DNA of 64,000 nucleotides from Nigrospora sphaerica (lineage: Eukaryota; Ascomycota; Sordariomycetes; Amphisphaeriales; Apiosporaceae): NCBI GenBank assembly GCA_018287875.1, contig JAGVVL010000002.1:2604001-2668000 (forward strand). The letters are read 5' to 3'. Under the pieces are notes generated by a model. That model was not told the DNA's origin. It did no database searches and worked only from the letters and a program-made list of their open reading frames with translations. This document shows positions 24,948 to 36,822 of the stretch, one piece after another (the first letter of the stretch is position 1; each line of letters starts with the position of its first letter). The translations under genes and the position numbers were made by a program.

Positions 24948-25916
24948 ATGGCGACCTCTTCCTCTTCCCCCGCCTCTTCTTCTCCTTCTCCTTCCTTCCT
25001 GCCCTTCACGCCGCCGGCCGCCCTGCCGGCGGAGCGGTACGCCGTATCGCGGAGTGGGCCCGACGACGTGCCGCAGCTTTGGGACGTGTACCACGCGGCC
25101 TTCGGGGCGACCAAGGGCTGCCACTGGTGGGCGCCGTCGCTCGAGGCGATGCGGCGCTGGTCGGACCGGCGCTTCCGCGCGCGCTTCCAGGACCCGACCG
25201 ACCAGCACTTCCACGTCGCCGACGCCGGCGCCGGCGGCCGCGTCGTCGCCTTCGTGCGGTGGCGCCTGCCCGAGCGCCTGCGGCGCCGCATGGCCCCCGG
25301 CCTCCGCCTCTACAGCCGCGCCGAGAGCGGGCTCGCCGACCCCGACCCCGCCCCCGACGCCGGCCCGACCCCCCCGCCCGAGGGGGCCCACGCCGCCAGC
25401 TACTACGCTTTCTTCGAGGGCGTCACGGCCGCCGCCGCCAAGTGGGACGCCGCCCACAAGCTGAGTAAGTCCGTCCAGGCGAGCCCCCCGGGGGGGGGGC
25501 GTCGCGCGGCGACTGTCGGTCCACGGTTGCTAATGGGGCGGGGAACGCCGATAGACCTTTCGCTGCTGTGCACTCATCCGGCGTACCAAGGCCACGGCCT
25601 GGCCGCGGCTTTGTTGGAGCCCGTGCTCGCCATCGCAGACGAGGAGGGTGTTACCACCTACCGTATGTGTTCCCAGCGAAGTCGCTTTACCTTCTGTACC
25701 ACCACCCTCCCTTTGTCATCTGGCAGGGCCGTTACCGGCCGCGTCTTACTAACGCCGTGCCCTACAGTGGAGGCTCTGGAGAACGCAACCACCTTCTATG
25801 AGAAACTCGGCTTCAAGAAGGTGGACGAGCTGCTTTTCGACCGGACCGCCGCTGGCCACGAAGGCACGTTGCGGATAGACGTTATGATACGAGAACCCCG
25901 TGCTACTGCCACGTAG
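24948..25916 (+). CDS. GNAT-family N-acetyltransferase
   Basis: Three exons (24948-25464, 25555-25662, 25768-25916; introns 90 and 105 nt) encode 257 residues. The first intron has a GCTAATG branch-like site before ATAG. After a Ser/Pro-rich N-terminus, residues about 28-170 carry the acceptor-side half (VPQLWDVYHAAFG, FHVADA, VVAFVRWRLPE). The acetyl-CoA-binding segment, LSLLCTHPAYQGHGLAAALL, starts at the exon 1-2 junction and contains the expected Q-x-x-G-x-A/G-type loop. The last exon holds the ATTFYEKLGFKKVDE helix and strand typical of the fold. The substrate is unknown; filamentous fungi have many such paralogues. It converges on the L2HGDH-type gene with only 147 bases between stop codons. 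Confidence 0.88.
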   Translation: MATSSSSPASSSPSPSFLPFTPPAALPAERYAVSRSGPDDVPQLWDVYHAAFGATKGCHWWAPSLEAMRRWSDRRFRARFQDPTDQHFHVADAGAGGRVVAFVRWRLPERLRRRMAPGLRLYSRAESGLADPDPAPDAGPTPPPEGAHAASYYAFFEGVTAAAAKWDAAHKLSKSVQASPPGGGRRAATVGPRLLMGRGTPIDLSLLCTHPAYQGHGLAAALLEPVLAIADEEGVTTYRMCSQRSRFTFCTTTLPLSSGRAVTGRVLLTPCPTVEALENATTFYEKLGFKKVDELLFDRTAAGHEGTLRIDVMIREPRATAT

Positions 25917-26063
25917 CGGAGATGTAACATGGGGCAGACACGTCCAGATCCAGGTTCGACGTCGTGCTAGCGATGGGGAAGGTCCGGTGTAGGTAGAACA
26001 GATAACTTGCTGTAAATTCACGTCTAAATGATCTATGCATGCACTCCAGCACTAAGATCTGCC

Positions 26064-27414
26064 TCACGATGTCGCTGGCCCACCGTAGAGCAGCTGGCCA
26101 ACCATCTCGGCCACGGCCAGCGAGCTCGTGAGGCCCGGGCTCTCCATGCCCAGCAGGTTGACCCAGCCCTCGAAGCCGTCCTCCTTCTGAATGTAAAAGT
26201 CGACGAACCCCTTGCCCTGGGCGACGGCGCTCGCCTTGCCGAGCTTCGGCCGGATGCCGGCGTAGTCGGGGGCCAGGGCGGCCTCGTCTACGGCCGGGAG
26301 GTACTGGCGGATGGCGGCCAGGGCCTCGGGCAGGCGCAGCGGGTTGGGGGCGAGATCGCTCGGGTCGTCGACCCACTCGACATCGGGGCCGAAGCGGATG
26401 CGGCCGGCGAGGTCCAGGGTGAGGTGGGTGCCGAGGCCGCCGCCGCCCGGGGCCGGGGCCGGGTAGATGAGGCGGCGGACGCGGGGGTGCGAGGCGCCGT
26501 AGGAGAAGTAGTTGCCCTTGGCGTAGTAGAGGCGCAGGCGGCGGGCGGCGGGGACGATGAGGTTGTGCACGGCGACGGCGCCGAGGCCGGCGCAGTTGAC
26601 GAGCGTCTCGGCCTCGACGACCGAGGCCTCGCCGGTGGCGCCGTCGCGCACCGTGAGCCGCCAGCCGCCGGCGCCCGCCGGCGCGCCCAGGGGCTCGACG
26701 CCGACGAGGCGGCTGTTGAGCGCCGTCACGCCGCCCGCCTCCTCGAAGTGCCCGTGCAGCGCCACCATCAGCCCGTGCGAGTCGACGATGCCCGTCGTCG
26801 GGCTCTCGAGCGCCCCTGTCCGCGCCTGCACCTCGGGCTCCTCGCGCCGCCGCTCCTCGGCGCCCACCCACCGCGTCGGCACCCCGAGCTCGTCGCGGCA
26901 GAAGCCGTGGATGCGCTCGAGGGCCTCGTGCTGCGCCGCGTCCTGGGCCACGATCCACTTGCCCGTGCGCCTGTGTGCCACCTGATGCTTCTCGCAGAAG
27001 GCATACAGCTGCTCGCGCCCGCGCACGCACAGCCGCGTCTTGAGCGACCCGGCGCCGTAGTAGATGCCCGCGTGGATCACCTCCGAGTTGCGCGACGACG
27101 TCTCGGTCCCCACCTGCGGGTGCTGCTCCAGCAACAGCGTCGTGGCCCCGGGCTGCCGCATCGCGAGATGCCGCGCCGTAGCCAAGCCGATTACGCCTCC
27201 GCCGATGACCTACGTGGGGGACCCCGCGTCCGTTTCAGCCTGGGCCCGAGAGTTTTGCGGCCTGTGCGTTCGCGTCCTGACGACAAGGGGGTGAGATGAG
27301 ACCTACGGCATGTGTGAAGTCGGCTTGTGCTGCCGCTGTGCTTGAAAAATGGCAGCGTGTAGACCCTCCTCTGGGCCGCAAGAGCAACCGGCGGCTCAGA
27401 CACTGCGCCAACAT
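26064..27414 (-). CDS. FAD-dependent oxidoreductase, probable mitochondrial L-2-hydroxyglutarate dehydrogenase
   Basis: Two exons (27414-27307 and 27209-26064; intron 97 nt, GTAGGT...CGTAG, phase 0) give 417 residues. The short first exon encodes an Arg/Ser-rich, acid-poor start (MLAQCLSRRLLLRPRG) that looks like a mitochondrial presequence, ending ADFTHA. Exon 2 opens with the FAD dinucleotide loop VIGGGVIGLATARHLA. Family motifs follow: SSRNSEVIHAGIYY, TGIVDSHGLM, LVNCAGLGA, YYAKGNYFSY, LTLDLAGRIRFGPDVEWV and NLLGMESPGLTSSLA. These fit the DAO/L2HGDH group, which oxidises L-2-hydroxyglutarate to 2-oxoglutarate. The exon structure is supported because splicing joins DFTHA directly to the FAD loop. 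The third positions are strongly GC-rich. Related FAD oxidases are an alternative but less likely. Confidence 0.87.
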
Positions 27415-28194
27415 TGTTCCACCAGCGCGTGCCTAGGAAAGAAAATGAAAAACGACCGAGGGAGGCTGTAGGATCGGCCTGGGTAGACTATCACCGTCGG
27501 TTGCGCTGGTTGAGCAGGTCCGCAATCGGGGCTGCCGAATTGACTGGTAGGGCTACATAAAAGGTACATATGTAGTTAGGCATGTACTCAGTACCTCCCA
27601 AATGCTGTTAATGCAGCATCCAGCTCCAGCTCCCGACTCATATAACCACCATGCGCATCGCCAAAGGCTTAGGTTTTCCCCTTCTTCTTCTTCTTCGTCT
27701 TCCTTTCATGACCTTTCTGCTTATATGACTATAGGCTGCCGCTGTCGATGAAGATGTTAGTCCGGACTGGGCCGGATAGGCTCGCCTTATACACTTGCTT
27801 CCCTTCAATATATGCCTGTATACGAATAAACTACACGCAGGCACCTGTGCACGCCTATACACCGCCCCGAACGAGAGATTGTTTTATAGCCCATCGCTGG
27901 CACTTGACTCGATATACCATACAAAAAACCCACCTACTTGGACGCTGGCCGCCCAGGTACGTCTCGGGACGGCCCACATCTGGAAACCGAGTCTCGCAGT
28001 TGTTTTATAGCGTGAATCGTTCCGTCGCGCCCAAACCTGCGAACTTTTGTCAAGCTGCCGATCAGAGAAAACGCTGTCTCTTCGCCAATGGGCATCATGG
28101 CCCTCGAAAAAGCACCGGGACACCGCTGCAAGAATGCTCATGAAATCTCGCCAAACGCCAAACCAAAACCACATGTTTTCGTGAATACACATTA
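27415..28194. other. Intergenic region between two minus-strand genes
   Basis: 780 bases holding the L2HGDH-type promoter and the 3' UTR of the WD/DUF2415 gene. An AAG/CTT-type microsatellite (CTTCTTCTTCTTC) lies near 27680-27695. No gene is seen. Confidence 0.5.
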
Positions 28195-30523
28195 TCAGCG
28201 GAGCGTGATTTCCGGGAAGAACTTGCGCCCCTGTACGTTGATGGGAAATTCGTAGATACCCTCCTCGACGGCAACCCATCTGTCCTCCCGTTAGCCTGGT
28301 CCTGACCGGGGAGGGGGTACCCTCCAAGACGCGCAATGACACTCACAGTGTTTCTCCGTCCTCGCTCCATGCCAGGCCGGCTGTGTCATCCGGGTACTGG
28401 GGATGGTCACGGGTGTTCAGCCTCCGGTAGTTCTGCCGAGGCGCAAAGCCCGTAGTCAGGTCGTCGTTCCACACGTCGCTTATGACGGGGACGCCGCGCC
28501 GTGCTCGGCTGAGAATCTCGGCACGCGATGTGTTCTCGGCCCCTTCGCCGCCGCCAATGTTATACAGCGCCTCGAGGTCCGCCCAGCCCGACACAAGACG
28601 CCCAGCCGCCCCCCACGGCGTCGGCGAGTCGCGCGAGGGGCCCGGCTCGTTGTTGGCCGCCGCCGCCTGGGTTCGATTCAAAACTTGGGCGATATTGTCG
28701 GTGCCCTGGCTCAGAGCCTGCATGACCGAACTCCTCCGCCGAGGCGTCGGCGCGCGTCTCTCGCGCTCCTGCTGCTCCGTGGGTGACTGCGTCGACGACA
28801 GACGGTGCTGCTCGCGAGCATCGCGGTTGCGCTCCCGCTCAAGAATGCGCGTGAGCGTTTCTCGCTGTTGGCGCAGCATGTGAGCAATCTCTCTATATGT
28901 CTGCAGCGGGGGCTGTTCGGCAGGTTGGTCCGCGAGGTGAAGCGTCGATCGCATCGGAGTCACCGAACCTGATGGTAGACTTACACGATCGGCCCAGACG
29001 GAGGACCGCCAGGCTGCACTGCCCCTGGCAACATGCTGTCCAATCTGATCCCGTGCCTCCCTCGCCTCTCGCCGGCGTCGCTCGTTTTGGAAGGCCTCGA
29101 GCACCGCCGTTTCCTCGGCGCTGAAGGGGAGATTTAAGCGATCGCTGCCATCGCCCGGTTCGGGGTTGGGCAGCGGCCGCGGCGAACTGGTCCGACTGGT
29201 GAGACGGCTTGGAATGTGCGAAGTCAGGCTGGGCATTTGAGCTTGGCTCGGCGTGTGTGACGAAGAGCCGATGCCTGCGGCCCCCGCATTCCGGTCATTC
29301 CGGTGATCAAGCAGCCGAGGATCGATGGTGTGTCTGTCATTCAAGGACACGTGCTCCACGCCTTGCACCTTGTCCAGCGCCACGATCTGCCGCTGCGTGA
29401 AATGCGACCTTGCATCGGCCAGTCCAACACGTCCCCGGTGCTCCGTCCAGGCTAGCAAATCGTAAGGACCGGGGCAAAATGCCATATCGCGCACGGCCGC
29501 ATTCTCACTTGGAAACCGGGAGGCATAGAACCATGTAATCAGGGGGTCCCGATCGGGCTCGAGTATAGCCGCAACGCTGTACACCGCTATAGTTCCGTAT
29601 TGGGTGCCTATTGCCAGGTAACGGCCCGAGTCGGAGAAGCAGGCAGCGAAGCTTCCACGACAACTAGAGCTTTGCCGCGCCTGGTCCTTGAGACGGATTC
29701 TCGGCAGCATCCTCCATTCGTAGCGCTCGCTCGTCTTGCCTCTGTTAACTGTTTTCCGAATGTGGATATACAGATACGGGTCGTCGGTTATCGCCGCTAG
29801 CATGGTGCCGTCGGGAGACAGGACACCGCGGTTGACACAGTCGGGGTACTCGAGCTCGTCCAGGCACTCGCATTCCGATAGACCCACCATGGTGATGGTC
29901 TTGTCATTGTTGGCGAGGACAGCCACAGGGCCCGCGTAGGCTTGAGCCTTGGCAGGGCAGAGGGTTTCTGTGGGCTTCGGGGGTTGCCAGATGGTGATGC
30001 AGTTGACGCGCTCGCTACCGAACTTGTGGCTCGAGGTCGTCCAGGTTCTGGTGGGACCGTTGAGCCGGCGCTCCAGCATGTTGAACATGTCTCTGCTGAG
30101 CTGGGTGAGCGGCGCATCGCTTGCCAGTGGAGAATCGAGGGCGTTGAGCTGGGCCTGGAAATCGTTGTCCTGGGCCGTGTCTTCGGCACTGTTGCCACTG
30201 GCACTGCCAACGCCACCGCCGCCGCTGCCGTTGCTGTCCTCGGTCTGGCTGCGGTCTCGTATCACGGCAAACTCGCCGCTCTCGCCACCACAGCATATCC
30301 AGCCCTTCTTCGCCACCATGCAGCGCGGGTGGAAGTTCAGCACCTTGATGACCTCGGCCTCACGTGTCTGGGTATCCAATCGCATGATCTGGGCGTTCAT
30401 CACGCCGGCGGGATAGTAGAGGGCATCGTTCCCCTCAGCGCTAATGACAGACCGAAGCTGCCAGTGTCTGCATGTCTTATCAGCTCCCTGGGCGGGCTCT
30501 TGGTGCGGTGTCGTGTGGAACAT
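28195..30523 (-). CDS. WD-repeat-like protein with C-terminal DUF2415 motif
   Basis: Two exons (30523-28347 and 28279-28195; intron 66 nt, GTGAGT...GACAG) give 753 residues. The N-terminal half reads as beta-propeller blades: MNAQIMRLDTQTREAEV, WICCGGESGEFAVI, TITMVGLSECECLDEL, GVLSPDGTMLAAITDDPYLY and SGRYLAIGTQYGTIAVY. Residues about 400-690 are disordered and Arg/Ser/Pro-rich. The conserved C-terminus GLAWSEDGETLWVAVEEGIY, followed by EFPINVQGRKFFP, is the DUF2415 signature and is assembled only when the last intron is removed, which supports the 85-nt final exon. Function is not established. The gene is divergent from SSC1. Confidence 0.83.
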
Positions 30524-33500
30524 ACATGGGCGCTATCTGGGTTCGGTAGTGTTTGCGGCCGGCTTTCAGTAGTAGGTTCTCGGTTGGCCAATAGCTAGGA
30601 GGACCGTTAGCTAGGGCCGCCGCGAGAGGGCAGCAGCAGCGCGAAGGGATGGGTGACGGGCGGAGGGTTGGAAGGGGGGTAAGAAGATGGGAGTAGGGCG
30701 CTCACCTGGCCGCTTCGTCATGGACAAGCATGGTGCCGTGGAATGGCAGAATCAACCGGAAAGCAGAAAACTCATCAAGGCGTCAGGGAAATGGCCCCTG
30801 CAAGGACGCGGCCGGGACGATGGCCGCGATGCACATGCACACCAGGGACGAAGGGCGCGGCGCACAGGACGGGTTGCGCTTTCGGGGGGTTCAATGGGAG
30901 GCGCCTGGACAAGCAGCGCGGCCGACGATGAACAGAGCAACCAGGTCGATGCGGACTCGCCGGGTTGGGGTCACAGCCGGCGAGGGTGTTGGGATGATTT
31001 TGGTGTGGTGGTGGGCGTGCTTCGCCGGGGATATCGCAGTTGTCGGTCTCGCACACTGGTCGGGAGAGGGACGTTCAATATTTGCTAGGAAGCAGAACGG
31101 ACCTCAAAGTTCAGAGGAAAGCGATTATGACGAACGAGGTGGAGCGACCAATGTACCGTCCCCAATCTACCGGCCGACGGCAGGCAACGAGGTACTTTTG
31201 ACCCAGACTGCCAATGTCGCATTTACTGGACGTAGCGTAGGTGAATAAGGGGATGAGGGAATGTCTACGAGGAAGCCCTCCATTCCACCTGGGCAGGGCT
31301 CTTGACTCTGCATTCATTTCCTTGGGCATCCCTTCCGCCATCGGGCTACCTACCTTTGACCTTCCCGGTATGGACGTTACTGGACACAAGCGATTTGCCT
31401 ACGCATTTTGGGAGCCTTGCAGAACCCAAGCAAGCATTGGGCACACAATGAAGCTATGGAGCTCTGTGGGCGTTCCACAGGATAGCGCCACCGACCTGCC
31501 TACCTGGGAAGTAGTTTCCCTGGGGAGATAGCGTGGTCTGCTTGCGATGGCAGTTGCACGCATATACGAAGTACCTCAGCAAGGCCTAACACATTACTTA
31601 CCTGGGTACTTCATATAATTGTATGTCGGTAAGTAAGGCGATAATATCGGTACATGGGCACCTGTACACCTTGTCCCGACGACGGGCCCTTCCGATGCAT
31701 GTCATTTGTCCCATGCGGCGGCAGAGTCAGCTTGCGAGACAACATCAGGACCCTGTGAGATAGGTACATCGAGTACCCGAGGGGCTTGCTGACTGTGCCT
31801 GGTGGGCTGACACGCAGACAAGCAGGGTCTCTGGGAACCAGGGCTGTCTTGTCTCTGTGCGTTTCCACCCAGGGACAGAGGTATAAGAGGCCCTGGCGGC
31901 ATGGATGGACGGGATACGATGTAGACATACACCCCGCTGCTCCATTGTCGTGGTACGTCCGTAGTTGTAAGAAATTACATGGGGCTTACGAGCAGGGAGG
32001 GAGTAATTCCGATGAATGGACTTCCATCGTACATAATCAGAGCTGGTGACGGCCTCGTTCGGCATGGGTCGTCGCATGGGACCTCGCCAGAAGGGACCCA
32101 TCTGCCGGGCGGCTTGGCACTCATGGGCGGAAGTCCCTGGCAACTAGATGCAAGGTACTCACATGTATACCCAACTGCCTTCATTTGTGCAACCCCAGAC
32201 TGGAACGGAGATATCGGATCTCTATACTTTTTTTAGGCTGGGTGCCTGCGGCTGCTTGTACCAAAGTGCAATGAACTGGATAAGAATTCGCTCATTACCC
32301 ACGCCAAGAAGGTTCTGGACTGTAGTAAGCCTTGTGTACAGAGAGCATTTCGACAATGTGCCGATCGAGGGTTATGTGACTGCGAGTGTCGTGTTACCCG
32401 TAAGGACAATACTGTTTGTCAACGTCGCCGTGGGAGTATATATGCTCACTATTGCCATGGTGTTCTACCTCGCCCGCCCCACAGGCATCCTCATGGCCGC
32501 CGGTATTTGTCGTTCTACCCACGGAAGCATCCATGCAGGCCATGTATGAGCCTGAGTTCGAAATGAGCGATGGAGTCTGGCAGCCAGGCACGGCCAGCCA
32601 TGCCAGTGGCTACCTTAGGTGCTCAACGCCACTCCTGAGCATATTCGCTCGCCCTTTGCCTCCTTGCCTCACTGTAGCCTTGCAGACAGGCATGAGGAAT
32701 AGCTCCGAGACCGAGGGAGGCGGGCCAGCATATCTCCACTCTCTGCCCGAAGCCTTGCTTTGTAACCACGCCGATGGATCCTAGTAACGGAAACGATTCC
32801 TGGGTACGTACAGCCATACAGTTCTGAACATAGCCGAGGTACGCTTTCTGGCACAAGTGACTCCAGAGCACACTACCGCTACAAGCACACAATCCGGACA
32901 GGTGGGATGCAGGATGCCCATGAAGAGCCGATCAAAAATTACGCGCAGCAGCTGAGGAGAGACTGGAAACACATGCTCTAAAGAGAGGTACCTCTCGGAG
33001 ACGCATCCATCGACTGTGCTGCGTCATAAAGTGCAGTCACGTCACAACCTGTCCGAGTCGGATTGCCGAGTTTTTCCGCCATCCAAGTGGTCCGGGCTAA
33101 TCCAGATGAGATCGTGGTGGGCGATGTACCAAAGCCAGCCCACCTACGGCCAAAGTATCCACGGGGACGGATATAAGGTATGAAAGGTTTTGGCGCACTC
33201 CGGGTCAACGGCTCCCAGGCATGCAAACTATACACAATACGTAACCGTCGTACCCCTAGATAGGAGAGAGTGGCAGTGTATTGTAGGAGCGTGGAAAAAA
33301 CGGTGTTCATGTATGGTAGGGGAACAGCTCATGCCGGTTTGGAGCAATGGATATTTATGCTGCAGGAAGGAATATCAATGCCAAACAAAAAGCCGAGCGT
33401 AGGCAGAAAGACTTGCAACAGATTCAGAGATTGATGCGCAAAAACTTTCTCTACCCCGGCCAGCAAGCCACCCTAAGCCCATTCGGACAGGCGGGGGTTC

Positions 33501-33698
33501 TGAGAGACCCACTTTTAGCTGGGCGGATGGGCCAGAGAACTGCATGGAAAGCTCCCCAACCTGTAGCGGGAGCCGCGAGCTCAAGATTTTTTTTTCGCAT
33601 CCGAAGACAAAAGGCAGGCCTCTTTCGTCACCCGGCCCGTCTCCATTCCCATCCACTCTCATCTCATCCCCTCCCCATCCACGCAAGAACATACCACC
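30524..33698. other. Divergent intergenic region between the DUF2415 gene and SSC1
   Basis: About 3.2 kb with only short open frames lacking domains. It should hold the SSC1 promoter near its right end, where a T-run (about 33588-33596) and pyrimidine-rich DNA precede the ATG. I could not identify a clear heat-shock element by eye. Confidence 0.45.
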
Positions 33699-35953
33699 AT
33701 GATGCTCTCGCGCTTCTCCAGAGCTGTAAGTCTGCGCAAACCCGTCCTCTGCATCGCCAACTCCGGCTAACATGCACTCAGCTGCCCCGAGCAACCCCGG
33801 CGGCCGCCCGCTGGGCTGCGCCCATGCGAAAGCCTCTGGGCTCCAGCTTCGCGCGCTACGAGTCAACGGAGGGAAAGGTCCAGGGTGCCGTCATTGGTAT
33901 CGATCTGGGAACCACCAACTCGGCCGTTGCTGTTATGGAGGGAAAGATTCCTAAGATCATTGAGAACTCGGAAGGTAAGAATTCGCCTACCTCGCCCGGG
34001 TACCCCAATATCCGCCACCGGAACCCGAGCTGACCGATCCTCCCAGGTGCCCGCACTACCCCTTCCGTCGTCGCCATGACCCAGGACGGCGAGCGTCTCG
34101 TCGGTGTTGCCGCTAAGCGTCAGGCCGTCGTCAACCCCGAGAACACCCTCTTTGCCACCAAGCGCCTGATCGGCCGCAAGTTCACCGACCCCGAAGTTCA
34201 GCGCGACATTAAGCAGGTCCCCTACAAGATTATCCAGCACACCAATGGCGACGCCTGGGTCGAGGCCCGCGGCCAGAAGTACTCGCCCTCGCAGGTCGGT
34301 GGTTTCGTCCTGCAGAAGATGAAGGAGACCGCCGAGACCTACATGGGTAGGCCCGTCAAGAACGCCGTTGTCACCGTCCCTGCCTACTTCAACGACAGCC
34401 AGAGGCAGTCGACCAAGGACGCGTAAGTAATCACTCCCCATATTTCCTAAGAGCATTCGGAGGTCGCCCGAGGCTCCGGGTTGCTGCGTGGCTCGGATCT
34501 GACGTGTTGGAGTCATGCTAACTAATGGGATGACAGTGGACAGATTGCTGGCCTGAACGTGCTCCGTGTGGTGAACGAGCCGACGGCCGCTGCCCTGGCC
34601 TACGGTCTGGAGAAGGAGGCCGACCGTGTCATTGCCGTGTACGATTTGGGTGGTGGTACTTTCGATATCTCGGTGCTGGAGATTCAGAACGGTGTTTTCG
34701 AGGTCAAGGCGACCAACGGTGACACCCACCTGGGTGGTGAGGACTTCGACATCAGCCTGGTTCGCCATCTGGTGCAGCAGTTCAAGAAGGACTCGGGCAT
34801 CGACCTGTCCAACGACCGCGTGGCTACTCAGCGAATCCGCGAGGCTGCTGAGAAGGCCAAGATCGAGCTGTCGTCGCAGAGCCAGACCAGCATTAGCCTG
34901 CCTTTCATCACGGCCGATGCCTCGGGCCCCAAGCACTTGGACATGAAGATGAGCCGTGCCCAGCTGGAGACCATGATGGAGCCGCTCATCTCGCGCACCG
35001 TCGAGCCTGTGCGCAAGGCCCTGAAGGATGCCGGCCTTCAGGCTAAGGACATTCAGGATGTCATCCTTGTCGGTGGTATGACCCGTATGCCCAAGGTGGG
35101 CGAGACGGTCAAGAACATCTTCGGCCGTGAGCCCTCCAAGGCCGTCAACCCCGATGAGGCTGTCGCCATGGGTGCCGCTATCCAGGGTGCCGTCCTGTCG
35201 GGCCAGGTCAAGGATCTCCTGCTGCTTGATGTCACCCCTCTGTCTCTGGGTATCGAGACTCTGGGCGGTGTCTTCACCCGTCTGATCAACCGCAACACCA
35301 CCATCCCCACGCGCAAGTCGCAGGTCTTCTCGACCGCCGCCGACTTCCAGACGGCCGTTGAGATCAAGGTCTACCAGGGTGAGCGTGAGCTCGTCAAGGA
35401 CAACAAACTTCTCGGCAACTTCCAGCTTGTTGGTATTCCTCCGGCCCACCGCGGCGTTCCCCAGGTCGAGGTCACTTTCGACATTGACGCCGACTCGATT
35501 GTCCACGTGCACGCCAAGGACAAGAGCACCAACAAGGACCAGTCCATCACCATCGCCTCGGGCTCAGGTCTCTCGGAGAGTGAGATCGAGCAGATGGTCA
35601 GCGACTCGGAGAAGTACGCCGAGCAGGACAAGGAGCGCAAGGCCGCCATTGAGGCTGCCAACCGCGCCGAGGGTGTTCTGAACGACACAGAGAAGGCCCT
35701 GAACGAGTTTGCCGACCGCCTGGACAAGACCGAGGCCGACCAGATCAAGGAGAAGATCGCCGGTCTCCGCGAGTTCGTCTCCAAGAACCAGTCTGGCGAC
35801 GGCACCGCCTCCTCGACCGAGATCAAGGAGAAGACCGACGAGCTCCAGATGGCCAGCTTGAACCTGTTCGACAAGATGCACAAGGCCCGTGCTGAAACCA
35901 GCGAGCAGTCGACCTCTTCCGAGGCCAAGCCCGAGGACGAGAAGAAGCAGTAA
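33699..35953 (+). CDS. SSC1: Mitochondrial Hsp70 (Ssc1), import motor and matrix chaperone
   Basis: Four exons (33699-33725, 33782-33974, 34047-34422, 34537-35953; introns 56, 72 and 114 nt) encode 670 residues, close to yeast Ssc1 (654). The first exon gives only MMLSRFSRA. With the start of exon 2 it forms an Arg-rich presequence of about 35 residues. The ATPase domain has GIDLGTTNS (48-56), the motif [16 protein letters not shown], the phosphate-2 loop [12 protein letters not shown] and [12 protein letters not shown]. The linker [19 protein letters not shown] leads to the substrate-binding domain and an alpha-helical lid, and the protein ends in KPEDEKKQ rather than the cytosolic EEVD. It drives preprotein import with Tim44 and folds matrix proteins. 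A long open frame on the opposite strand is discussed under findings. Confidence 0.96.
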
Positions 35954-36400
35954 ATGCCTTTCTGACACGAAGAAACCGCTTTCGAGGCTGGGAAGGAGAC
36001 CAGGGCCATCTTGGTCTCCATACCCCTGTACACCACCACCACCTGTACTCTTACTGCACTTCTCCGTCGATTCCCCACCTTCTTCTTGAGCATTATCTGT
36101 TGATAAAACGCGGGCGGACAGGGCGTTCAGAGACGACGAAAAATACTGCTTGGCTTTACCCTTTATGACATGAATTGATTGCATTGCGGCTCACGGATGA
36201 GCATGTGTATATAAAGCGCTGTACACCAAGATTTATAATACGATATCCCCCCTCAAAATTCATCTCGATCAAGTGCCTCACTTATGCGGACAGCATCGAC
36301 CTTTGTGAACTAACATGTGCTGTTCATTCGTTTCGCATCTGGTTACGAACGATAGACGTTGTCCAGAGCACCGGGGGGTGTTCCATCCGGACACTGTTTA
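35954..36400. other. SSC1 3' flank
   Basis: About 450 bases, relatively AT-rich between about 36090 and 36280. It probably holds the SSC1 3' UTR. No gene is seen. Confidence 0.5.
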
Positions 36401-36498
36401 CTGTTGCATACCTTTGCAACGAGACACGTTCGGCTGATCCTCTCCCCAACTGTTGCATATCTTTGCCACGAGACACGTTCTGCTGATCCTCTACCCAC
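36401..36498. repeat. Tandem duplication of a 49-nt unit
   Basis: Two adjacent copies, 36401-36449 and 36450-36498, both begin CTGTTGCATA and share ACGAGACACGTTC and GCTGATCCTCT. By hand count 44 of 49 positions match. The repeat directly adjoins the multicopper-oxidase relic. Confidence 0.75.
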
Positions 36499-36822
36499 TC
36501 ACAGAAGCCCATACTCCGTCGCCGTGTCTCGGGATCCATCCGCCGCACCAGGGATACCCAGTCGAATACGGTCACCAGTGTTGACTTCGATTAGGGGCCC
36601 CGGGAATTGCCCGTTATCAAGAACCATGGGCTTCAAGAAGCCGTCCGGGACTGCCAGCCCCTGCGCAACGTTAAGGACATGTTCGCGCACCGCTGGCACC
36701 GCTGAGATCGCAAAGTCCGTACCCAGTCCCGGCCATGGCAAGTTGATGAGTTGAACGCTCCTATGCGGTTTGGATGCACTGGGATTCCGTATGCTTGCTG
36801 GACTAAGATGGACAATTTCCAC
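36499..36822 (-). pseudogene. Relic of a laccase-type multicopper oxidase gene
   Basis: On the minus strand, 36690-36553 encode VREHVLNVAQGLAVPDGF followed by LKPMVLDNGQFPGPLIEV and NTGDRIR. This matches the start of the first cupredoxin domain of fungal laccases and related oxidases, where NGQFPGPLIEANWGD-type sequence is characteristic. What should follow, a strand ending in the copper-binding HWHG, is absent in every frame I read downstream. The surrounding open frame has no ATG at its start and ends within about 50 bases of the homologous part. This is best read as a degraded fragment. A very divergent short gene is the alternative. Confidence 0.65.

Noticed and set aside
26028..27299. 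Plus-strand open frame of 423 codons
   Set aside because: Opposite strand of the GC-rich L2HGDH-type gene, whose own frame shows clear FAD-oxidoreductase motifs.
33863..35512. Minus-strand open frame of 549 codons resembling NAD-specific glutamate dehydrogenase entries
   Set aside because: It lies exactly opposite the coding exons of SSC1; such matches are a known artefact of Hsp70 antisense frames. No independent gene signals were seen.
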